Shown piece by piece: positions 56,364 through 64,000 of a stretch of 64,000 nt of DNA. Source of the DNA: Pollenia angustigena (lineage: Eukaryota; Arthropoda; Insecta; Diptera; Polleniidae). A program made the position numbers and the translations under genes. The stretch is from the NCBI GenBank assembly GCA_930367215.1, contig OV884059.1, forward strand, positions 22,158,945-22,222,944. Direction: 5' to 3'. Position 1 is the first letter of the stretch. Every line of letters starts with the position of its first letter. A model generated the notes under the pieces. It searched no databases. It saw only the letters and a list, made by a program, of their open reading frames with translations, and was not told the DNA's origin.

Positions 56364-56982
56364 GCGATATATAAATAAATAGATAGATAAGATCTAGAAA
56401 AACTAAAAGGATTATTACAACTTGCCGTTAGTTAAAGGTAGGACGTAGGTATAACAATTTATTTATTTGTATTTCAACTTAACTTGCCTTTAACATATTG
56501 CTTACTTTATGTATGTTTAAAGCAAAGTTGGAATAGTGAAAAACTGTTTTATCTGATTAAAACTTTAATTTCGACAGAGGCCGATATCTTTAAAGGATTG
56601 TAAAATGTAAAAAACAATGTTGTAAATCAACCACATTTCTCTTATGTATGTATAAAGAGGATTTCAAAATAAAAAAAAATTTACAATGAAAAAAAAAATT
56701 AAGAGAAAAACAAGTTGCAAAAAAAAGAAATAATTTTTAAATACACTTTGCAGCACGAGTACGTTTTGTTTGTACAAATATTCTTTCTATACGGTTACAG
56801 ATACATATAAGTAGATACTTTAATGCAACTTGTATCGTGTGCCATCGCCAAACCAAAAAAAAAAAACCACTATACCCACCAAAAACTCATATTAAATATT
56901 TTTAACGAGTTGTTTTTAATTTCATTTATTTAGCGACTGAAAAAGGTCTGAACGGCAAGTGAAAAAAACAAGAAAAATAAAG
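56364..56982. other. Non-genic spacer, decayed MITE at its start
   Basis: 56408-56560 (GATTATTACAACTTGCCGTTAG to AAAGCAAAGTTGGAATAGTG) resembles the Harbinger-like MITE at 34547 but is worn. The remainder is A-rich and may be the downstream flank of the candidate terminal exon at 56989. Confidence 0.4.
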
Positions 56983-56988
56983 TTTATT

Positions 56989-57160
56989 TTAACTTCTTGC
57001 TTCACTAGAATTAACAGAGAGTGAGGAATGTGGAATTTCTACATAAACAACATTACGAGAAGTATCAGATTGAGCAAACAAATGAACAAGATCGTTCAAA
57101 CGATCAACCAACCAGCTTAATAATTTATTGAATTTTTTTTTTTGTATGTACTGCCAGAAT
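56989..57160 (-). CDS. Candidate terminal exon of an unidentified minus-strand gene
   Basis: Read on the minus strand, a possible acceptor (CTTTGTAG, AG at 57162-57161) opens a frame of 57 codons ending in TAA at 56991-56989. AATAAA follows with no gap (56988-56983), the same stop/poly-A arrangement as the NOL8-like gene. The predicted peptide looks like real protein rather than AT-rich noise: FWQYIQKK, then LLSWLVDRLNDLVHLFAQSD, then NVVYVEIPHSSLSVN and the end SSEARS. It has a balanced composition and an amphipathic helix. I do not recognise the family. Upstream exons would lie at higher coordinates; I could not identify any. It could be a decayed transposon frame instead. Confidence 0.38.
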
Positions 57161-57336
57161 CTACAAAGACTGTTTGTTATACTATTTAAGGTTGGAAAAA
57201 ATAAGTTTTTTAATTTGGTTATTTCAGATATTGCAATCGTATGTTATAAAGATTTTGATTTTATGAAATTTCTAGATTATGGTTTAAATGTGGAAACTAA
57301 GGAAGGTCTTAAATAACTTCTGGTACATGCCAATCC

Positions 57337-57528
57337 AAAAAAAATATTGTGTTTTTTCTGTCTTTTTCATCGAAAGCTGCCGTTTTTGCATATTTTTTAG
57401 TTTTGATCACGCAATTTGTGTTGATAGTAGCAGCCTGTTTTTACACATTGCCACTTGACTACCAAAAAACGTTTTCTTTCTCTTCGAAAGCTGCCCTCGG
57501 AAATGATTGAGACATTTTTCATACGTCT
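57337..57528. repeat. Body of the 53208-type hAT MITE, ends lost
   Basis: Shares TTCTGTCTTTTTC, CGAAAGCTGCC (twice), CAATTTGTGT and GCCTGTTTTTAC with 53240-53430 in the same orientation. No terminal repeats or target duplication remain. Confidence 0.65.
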
Positions 57529-57566
57529 CACATAATACTTCAACAAAACTGGGGACATCTCGGAAC

Positions 57567-57772
57567 CAAGGCGAATTAACTACAGGTTGTGTCGAAACGG
57601 CATCTGATTTTGGCGGGTCGAGCTTATTTGTTTTGATTAGTTAGAGTTTTGCTTAGAATGGTTGGCAATTCGAGCTATAAGCACTAACAATGCAATGCAA
57701 AAAACCCTAAGTTGTTTCTGTTGTTTTTGGATTGTTGTAGTTTCCACACCACCTGCAGTTAAATTCGCCATA
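57567..57772. mobile_element. hAT-type MITE (CAAGGCGAATT family), CTCGRAAC duplication
   Basis: The left end is CAAGGCGAATTAACTACAGG. The right arm is CCACCTGCAGTTAAATTCGCC, with a slightly mutated terminus (ATA instead of TTG). The 8 bp flanks CTCGGAAC (57559-57566) and CTCGAAAC (57773-57780) differ at one base. The 78-codon frame at 57662-57898 starts in it and is not a gene. Confidence 0.8.
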
Positions 57773-58149
57773 CTCGAAACAAAAATATTCGACATAAGCT
57801 ATTTTTCGATATTGGCACAGATATACATATTTAAAACATTTATTTTTCCTAAGTTTAAAGGCGATTTAGTCAGTCAATTAATTAGCATAAAAAAATGATG
57901 TATGTATGTGTATATAAAATCCCTATTAGCTACGATTTATTTATAAAACCCTCTTGCTCTGTTTGACATCTTTAATGCATAGAAACAAATCTTTAAAGTC
58001 CTGAAATTTATTTAATACAATTTTGTTCCTACGTATGTATGTATATGTTTAAATGTGATTGAGTCAGACGGACAAACATTTTAAATCGAACTCAAACTCT
58101 AAATTATTTAACAGGTTTGCAACACAAATATTGTAACGTACTCATGCCA
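57773..58149. other. Non-genic spacer
   Basis: AT-rich with short TATGTATGTA runs. I see no exon or repeat structure. Confidence 0.35.
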
Positions 58150-59062
58150 ACCATGAGAACGTTAGCGACGAATGAACGAGAGTGAGCAACTACTACATAG
58201 TGCTGGATATGTTTGCCGTTGCCGCCGGTTTCCATTCACCACTAACCACCAAAACGAATACTACACAGTAGAATGAGAGCTATACAATTTCAATTACACA
58301 TTCAGTCATGTTGGAAACACGATCGTGAATAAAAGTCTGAAAAATTTCGAAAAAAACGCGCGCGCATAAATTGGCGGAAATTGTGTAGAAAAAAAGGCAA
58401 ATAAATAAATTCCAAAAAGTGGTTTAAAAGAAATTGTGGCCCAAACAAGAGGAAAGAGCTGCAAGGAGATACATAAATTGGTTAAACTACACATTTATAT
58501 GTTTGTATGGTATACACCACTGTTTGCTGCTCTGCAACTAAATTAAAAAAAAAAACTCAACTACCTAAAAGGTACCTAAAATTAAATGCTAGTTGCTTTT
58601 CAAAGAAATAAAAGGAAAAAAATAACTGATAAATGTAATTATAAAAGTGGAAAATATTATAAATTATTAATGTTCGTGATACAAATTTAAAATGCTTCTT
58701 GATTTCCTTTGAATTTTGTTTTTGTAAATATGTAACAATAAAATTGAAAATTTTGCGGAAAAAATTCGCATAGTTTGTATAGATACACATATATAACACA
58801 TACCTAAACAAACCCATGCCCACATCCAAATTTAGATAACTATAATTTTTTTTTTTTAAATAAAAAAAAGTTCCTCTTAATGCTGAGGCATGCAAGTTTC
58901 AAATGCAAATTACCGAAAATTCCTATGAAATTCACAGCAACGTTACCAACTCAACGTTTTATTTATTGCGATCATTACAACTGCATTAGTTGTGCACAAA
59001 TTCAGTCAGCATTTAGAAAACAAACAAAATTATTGGATTACCATAAAACTCTTATAAATTGA
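58150..59062 (+). promoter_or_regulatory. Candidate promoter and non-coding first exon
   Basis: A repeat-free island in a transposon-rich region. GAACGAGAGTGAGCAAC (GAGA-like) at 58172 precedes ACATTCAGTCATG at about 58300, which fits the fly initiator TCAGT. An A-rich leader-like stretch with low T follows (58320-58480). A strong donor, TTGAG followed by GTAAGTTTTT, lies at 59063. Stops in all frames mean the exon would be untranslated, so the gene would continue to the right beyond a large intron. All of this is pattern-based; no coding exon confirms it. Confidence 0.28.
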
Positions 59063-59628
59063 GGTAAGTTTTTTTCCATTATCGAATTAGTAATAGAGCA
59101 CTATTATAGCACCTGCTTAATGCTTATTGGTAGTTAAAAATATACATATTTAGTTTTTTACAGCAGCTGAAAAAATATTTAATTTAATATTGTTCTTAAA
59201 ATGTATAATGTTTTTGACATAAAAGCTCACTGGTGACACATTTAAATCAAGCAGAGACCGTAAATAACAGTTATACAGAAAATTTAATATCAAAACTCTC
59301 ATTATAAGAGTCAACGGAAACCTATACTGTTATATACCAATAGATTTGTATTGAAGAGCTTTGTTGCAATCCATTTTTCAGTCTATTTGGCATAGAGCTC
59401 ACCATAGAATAATAAGTAACAGGTATGTGCCCATATGTTTGTCAGCTGATTGCCCCTAGTTGGAACATAAACGTCAAATTTCGTGTATATGAGCCAAAAT
59501 TTGTATATGTGTGCGTTAAATTGTTTTTGTTTTATATGAAGACAATTTTGACGAATAGGTTCCTTTTATAGAGCAGCGTGGGTCTACACTCCCAAATCTA
59601 CCTTGTGTAAATATACCTTGGTAGGTGC
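59063..59628. other. Spacer ending in a CAAGGTATATTTA terminus remnant
   Basis: No exon is seen. At 59598-59620 the sequence CTACCTTGTGTAAATATACCTTG is the right end of a CAAGGTATATTTA-type hAT MITE whose left end I could not find. Confidence 0.45.
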
Positions 59629-59828
59629 CAAGGCGAATTCATGTAAACGGTGGTGTCGATACTACAACAATTAACAACACCAAAAACACAACAATGTATT
59701 TTGTTGCTGCTTTCGTTGGCTGATAAGTCAAAAACACAAGTAACTTTTGACATTCCTCTCTCTAATTAAAAAAAAAAAAAGTAGCACAGCTGTGCTTTCA
59801 ACGACACCTGAAAAATGAATTCGCCTTG
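59629..59828. mobile_element. hAT-type MITE (CAAGGCGAATT family), GTAGGTGC duplication
   Basis: The ends are CAAGGCGAATTCAT and its exact complement. A perfect 8 bp duplication GTAGGTGC lies at 59621-59628 and 59829-59836. It is 200 bp. It landed directly beside an older CAAGGTATATTTA terminus. Confidence 0.92.
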
Positions 59829-59836
59829 GTAGGTGC

Positions 59837-60907
59837 ATTAGGGAGATTTGTCAATATTTACCCATGTAATGTCAAATCAATTTATTTGAATTTTGACGCT
59901 TGTTTAAATTTGTTCCTAATTTTCTTTTGTTTGACTTTATATGTGTTTAAAAATTGAGAACAAAATTTCTAACGACTATACCTTGTACTTTTTCTTCCGT
60001 GCAGCTCACCAACTTTTTCGTGACATCTGCCCTAATATTTTGCTATTCTTCGATCATTGCCTGCTTTTTCGCTATTGGCTTTTTTCACTCTCCTATCCAT
60101 CTTTTCCCATAAATGCTCGATCGGATTGAGGTTTCGGTATTGTGGAGGATCTGGTAGAACATGCAAAACATTATGTATATGCAAGTAACCAAAATCAAAA
60201 CAAAAAGTAACCAAAAATGTATGTATGTATGTATATCTCAATTGTGGTTGTTTGAATTTTGTAGGCGCCTAAGCCGCTGGGCCGATTTTCATAAAAAAAC
60301 AATGGGCTATATAATCTTTCGTGGGCGTGGCTTTTTGAGCAAGAGCTTTCAACCTTTTTTATAAGGAGCTCTTACAAGTATAACTTCTTAAGTTTTCCTA
60401 TATCAAAGTGCAAAAGTGAGCTTAGTTATGCGGTAGATATTTACATATATTTCTGGCCACACGCAATAACATCTTAACTCGATTGCATCAAGTGCTCAGC
60501 AGGGCATTTTTAAACTTAAAAAGAGTTGCCAAAAATCAGGGCATTTTGATTAAGTTCATAGGCAGGGTCTTTGTTGGCAATTTTATAGCATTTTATATGT
60601 CAAATTTTTTCTAACTCGACTTTAGCTGTTAATGCTTGTGTGCACAGATATGTATGTACATATATAGATGCTTTCAGCCAAGTGGAAATAGTAAGAATCA
60701 TAATAATTGGGCGGGAATTGGAAAGATATTTGACCTAATCGTTTTTCCTAGAAAAGTGCTTTAGTTAGACTTATGAAGCTTTAAAAGTAGTGAAGGTTGT
60801 ATATATAGCTCATAGTCATATCTCAAAAAAAAAAATCAAGCTTTGCCAAATGCGATTAAAGTTTTCAAAATGTACCTTTATATAGGTTGTGTGCGAAACG
60901 GTAGCCA
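59837..60907. other. Spacer with a Tc1 fragment and small repeat pieces
   Basis: Apart from the Tc1 remnant at 60032-60150, I see only debris: GTATGTATGTATGTAT near 60217 and a CGTGGGCGTGGCTTTTTGAG piece at about 60321, related to the GTGCCACGCCC repeats. No exon. Confidence 0.4.
60032..60150 (-). pseudogene. Tc1-like transposase fragment
   Basis: On the minus strand a short frame reads LPDPPQYRNLNPIEHLWEKM followed by DRRVKK, the C-terminal catalytic block of Tc1-type transposases (PPQSPDLNPIEHLW), with the middle Asp replaced by Asn. The rest of the transposon is gone. Confidence 0.75.
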
Positions 60908-61243
60908 CCCAGCTAGCAAAATACTCCGACATTGTCTGAATCAGACATTTCGTGCAATTGTCTGACTTCATTCTTAGAGACTTCGTTCAGATTTCTGTCA
61001 GACAATGAATATAACTACTGTCTGGCCGATTTCTGATCGATTTCGCATGGATATATCGAGGGAAATTATGTTCAGATATGTCCAACAGAATTCCTTCAGA
61101 TTTTTCTAACGAGACTTATTATTTTTTTTTAAAAAATGACAATTGTCATTCAATTGAAAACAATTTTAATTTTATTTTATTTGTTCAAGATAAAAGCATT
61201 AAAAAGGTACGTACGTGTAAAATTTATAATTTTTACACTTTTA

Positions 61244-61647
61244 CATATCGTTACTTTAATATAGAAAAGCCCTAACTTACATTTTCCTGACTTTACAGGA
61301 GAAGGAAAAGACTTAGGGGGTAATTTTGTTGTTCACTTCACCTTGCGTTGAGAAAATTTTAATATAAAATTTTTTGAATTTTAAAAATTTCAAAAAATTT
61401 AATATGAAAATTTTCTCAACGCAAGGTGAAGTGAACAACAAAATTACCCCCTTAATAAAAATTGTAGTATCGTAGTTGCGATTTTTTTTAAACGCAGTGT
61501 TTTATTAAATTGTTTAGAGAGTTTAATAAAAAACTGCGTTTAAAAAAAATCGCGACTACAAGACTATAATTTTTATTAAGTTTTTTCCTTCTCCTGTAAA
61601 GTAAGGAAAATGTTAGTTAGGGCTTTTCTATATTAAAGTAACGATAT
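61244..61647. mobile_element. Full-length hairpin MITE (ATATCGTTAC ends), middle of the nest
   Basis: The ends CATATCGTTACTTTAATATA and complement continue through AAAGCCCTAACTTACATTTT and CCTTCTCCTGTAAAG-type sequence almost to the centre. Without its insert it would be about 265 bp of palindrome. The inner pair AACTGCGTTTAAAAAAAATC lies at about 61528. Its target duplication is uncertain. Confidence 0.82.
61316..61451. mobile_element. PIF/Harbinger-like hairpin MITE, innermost of the nest, TTA duplication
   Basis: The ends GGGGGTAATTTTGTTGTTCA and complement pair over about 50 bases. TTA lies on both sides (61313-61315, 61452-61454). The opposite arm of the host MITE (about 61574-61580) shows the uninterrupted target AACTTAATAAAA on the complement, proving the insertion. 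Confidence 0.9.
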
Positions 61648-61930
61648 TTTGCAATAAAATTATTTATTTCAGCTATCAGTTGGAAAGCAACAAGAATCTC
61701 GGCTAACACATCAGAACTTCCCATGCCTTTTTCATTGGATTTCTGTTAGATATCTATCAGAAATGCCGACAAAAAACCAAAATTTCCCACGACATGTCTG
61801 TCAGAATTCGCGTCAACCACTTCATACATTTTTGGGTCAGAAATCTGACAGAATTCGTATACGATTCCGACTTTTTTGCCGACGTTTCTCTCAGATATCT
61901 GAACGACTTCGGATTATTTTGCTGGCTGGG

Positions 61931-62515
61931 AAAGTACTCATGGAAGTGAAATTTTGACGCTATTGAGGTGAATAAAATTTCACTAGCCCTAGGGGCTAGT
62001 ATAAGTTTTGACATTAGTGAAGAAATTTTTGACAACCACAAAATTATTTTTTTTTTCATCAAATTTGTTTAAACAAAATAAAAAATAACATGAAAGCAGG
62101 ACCAGCGGCAAAAAAATTAAAAAGAATTATACAAGATGTAAGTATTCAAATATGTATAAGCTTTTTTGCCCACACTGTTTGTAAAAATTTTTAATCAATC
62201 AGAACGAATTCATCAAATAGTTGAGACGATCTCATTTCCAACAGAATTGAAATGATTATTGGTAAACGTTTGTTTAATTTATTAATTTTCACAAAATTAT
62301 TAGTAATTGCTTTTTTCTTTATGTCAAAATTTTACGTTGTCAAAAATATTACAATTTCACACAGCACAAATATGAAAATTTTCTACCACACACAAATTTC
62401 ATTTCACCATAGAACTTTGCTACCGTTTCACACACATCCTTAATAAAACATATTTTGCTATAACTTCGGTTCAGTTTGAGATATAATGCTGATTTTTGTG
62501 TTTCATATAAATAAG
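61931..62515. other. Spacer with a possible tiny first exon
   Basis: Includes the short palindrome CTAGCCCTAGGGGCTAG (about 61983) and the ATG-to-donor candidate at 62090. Frames at 61757-62062 run out of the preceding MITE and are not genes. Otherwise nothing. Confidence 0.35.
62090..62137 (+). CDS. Possible tiny coding exon (ATG to GTAAGT)
   Basis: AACATGAAAGCAGG has a good fly start context. Sixteen codons (MKAGPAAKKLKRIIQD) lead to a consensus donor, GATGTAAGT. The first plausible acceptor downstream (AATCAG at 62202) gives NEFIK and then a stop, so either the true acceptor is elsewhere or this is a dead fragment. Listed because of its start and splice context only. Confidence 0.15.
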
Positions 62516-62838
62516 GGGGTCTACTCTCTATTGCGATGCGAAAACAATTTCGATGCGAAAGCTAAAAGCCAAATTGGTACTCTCTATCACTTTCGCAAAA
62601 TTTTCTGAAAAAGAAGCGATAGTGGCAATAAAAATTAAAGATGGAGCGGATTTACAGTAATGGAATGCCAAAGTGTGTAAAAATATTTGAAATTGGAAAA
62701 TTTAAATAAAATAAAGTGATGATTTAGGAAAAGAGAAAAAATTAAAAGATGCGTAAGTCACATGCGCAAACGTATTAAAGAGTACCAATCGCTAGATTTG
62801 CTACAATTTTCTTTCGCATCGCAATAGAGAGTAGCCCC
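62516..62838. mobile_element. MITE (GGGGYCTACTC family), second copy
   Basis: The ends GGGGTCTACTCTCTATTGCG and complement match the copy at 17580-17900, in inverse orientation. The flanks TAAG and CAAG agree at three of four bases. Length is 323 bp against 321. The interior shares GATGCGAAAG and ATTTGCTACAATTTTC. Confidence 0.82.
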
Positions 62839-63434
62839 CAAGGTATAAGGAAACACTTTTGCTTAAGTAACTTAAATTTTATGAGATATCACTATGTTGC
62901 AATAAAGGAGCGATAAGTATACGATAGCGCGTGAATTAGTTGCTGCTTTTCTCATAGACGAGTTATTGGCGGACGACAACGCAATGTATTTATTTTTTAC
63001 TACTAGTACTTCAATTGTTTATTCCGGCTCAATTGTTTTTAATTTTTCTAAAAGTTTTTATAACATCTGCTTCAAACTTCTATTATGAGTCTCATATTTC
63101 TAAATAAAACCTTTTAAAAATGCGAGCTCAAACTAAGTCATCGTTGCCGTTTGCTTGCAAAATTTAAATGACGTTTGTACTGAGTATGACACAAATGATA
63201 TTATGTACACGAGTTTGATGGCTTACCATTCTCACATACTTAGTATGGTCGTCTAATAGGCCGTAACAATGCTCTTTTGACTAAAATATGACAAAAAATG
63301 CTGTAAAACAGAGCGATTATAAATTCAGAATAAAAGCATTTCAGCTCTTCTTTTCTGATTGTTTTTGTCGAAAACTCTTATTCCAAGAAGGATATTAGTA
63401 TAAAGTCTAGGTAAAATTATTGTTCAATGGCTCA
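62839..63434. other. Non-genic spacer
   Basis: I see no exon, inverted repeat or known transposon sequence. Confidence 0.35.
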
Positions 63435-63700
63435 TTACTGTTTACTGTAACGCTGGCTAAGAGGCGAATAGTGTCGTACAAAATTCTTTAATTCTCTAGC
63501 TATGTTTGCTTTAGTCTGTATCCAGCTAAGATCCTTGTTTAAAGACTTGATTTCATTCAGCAAACTTCTACGCCATAATCCTCTGGGTCTTACTTTACAC
63601 TGATCTGCTTGTGTGCTCCAGTCTGGGTATATTTTTTGAAGGTTTCCGCAGCGTGTGTCCAATCCATTTAGTATGTATTTGTAACTTCTATGTATTTGTA
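63435..63700 (-). pseudogene. Possible LINE ORF2 C-terminal fragment
   Basis: A minus-strand frame of about 80 codons contains CKVRPRGLWRRSLLNEI, WIQTKANIARELKNFVRH and the end SQRYSKQ. It loosely resembles the C-terminal tail of some LINE polymerases (a G-R-P-x-x-W-x-R block, then a WR-x-x-V block). No catalytic motif is in view, so this is weak; it could also be a host exon running past a splice site. Confidence 0.28.
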
Positions 63701-64000
63701 AAGGAGCATACAGACGACATGTTTTTGTCATCTGACATGTCAAATTTCCCACTGCAAAACACATACATGTCGTGTGTTACCTTTTTAACTTTGCTTCTGT
63801 AAAAGTCAGACGCAAAGTCATCTGACAAAATTTCAATTAGAGCGTGCTCTATTTTCTTCTGACAAACCATCTGACATCAGAAATCTATGCCGGGAAGAAA
63901 CTGGCAGCGGCGTCAACTATTGACGGAATCATTAGCCGGCTGAAGTTAATATTTTACAATACCAAGATATGTATGCTCATCTCATAATCGAATAGAATTT
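63701..64000. other. Non-genic end of window
   Basis: Clustered CATCTGACATGTC and CATCTGACA words (63729-63880) resemble the TCTGA-rich sub-termini of the element at 60908, so a decayed relative is possible. No exon. Confidence 0.35.

Larger units (their letters stand above)
60908..61930. mobile_element. MITE/DNA transposon (CCCAGCYAGCAAAATA ends), outermost of a nest
   Basis: The ends are CCCAGCTAGCAAAATACTCC and the complement of CCCAGCCAGCAAAATAATCC. Both sub-termini are dense in TCAGA/TCTGA words (for example TCTGAATCAGACA on the left, TCAGATATCTGA on the right), probably transposase-binding repeats. It contains 61244-61647 and 61316-61451, so its native length is about 620 bp. No clear target duplication. 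Confidence 0.75.

Noticed and set aside
58557..58895. 112-codon minus-strand frame rich in Phe/Tyr
   Set aside because: Composition is what AT-rich non-coding DNA gives by chance; it lies over the candidate leader on the other strand.

Overview
This is a eukaryotic, AT-rich, repeat-dominated window, almost certainly from a higher fly (Diptera; a calyptrate such as a blowfly, house fly or stable fly is my best guess, by inference). The reasons are fly-like split genes with short GTAAGT introns, a ubiquilin and a NOL8-type gene with insect-style exons, DINE-1/HINE-like elements with ATACCC sub-terminal boxes, and very many hAT, PIF/Harbinger-like and TA-target MITEs.

Layout. 1-12.8 kb is a transposon graveyard: a HINE copy, a decayed DD41D mariner, a hairpin element, hAT MITEs (one with a HINE nested in it) and a dead Jockey/I-like LINE (7548-11658). 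12812-15367 (+) holds the last three exons of a Myb/SANT-like (trihelix) DNA-binding protein gene, with a Tc1 fossil in its last intron; its first exon is not visible. 16.7-25.5 kb holds two copies of one CR1-like LINE on the minus strand: a 5'-truncated copy interrupted by a MITE, and a copy with both reading frames open (ORF1 with a PHD-type finger, ORF2 with endonuclease and reverse transcriptase). 26.05-28.64 kb is a foldback-like element with arrays of a GC-rich hairpin repeat. 28.9-32.4 kb is a run of MITEs and a 1.1 kb hAT.

The conserved core is 32.8-42.8 kb: a NOL8-like nucleolar RNA-binding protein gene on the minus strand (4 exons, 573 aa) and a ubiquilin gene (Ubqn) on the plus strand (4 exons, 523 aa). 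They are divergently arranged with 3.15 kb between their start codons, and small MITEs sit in their introns and in the gap between them.

43-64 kb is again mostly repeats: HINE copies 2 and 3, nested hATs, a tRNA-derived SINE, a repeat with 160 bp-scale internal reiteration, and a three-level nest of MITEs at 60.9-61.9 kb. Two things there may belong to host genes: a candidate terminal coding exon on the minus strand (56989-57160), and a candidate promoter/non-coding first exon on the plus strand (58150-59062).

I found no CRISPR array, operon, phage or other prokaryotic feature, and nothing I would call a new biological system. The most informative content is insertion archaeology: many elements can be delimited to the base by target-site duplications, and in four places an undisturbed homologous copy in the same window supplies the empty site.
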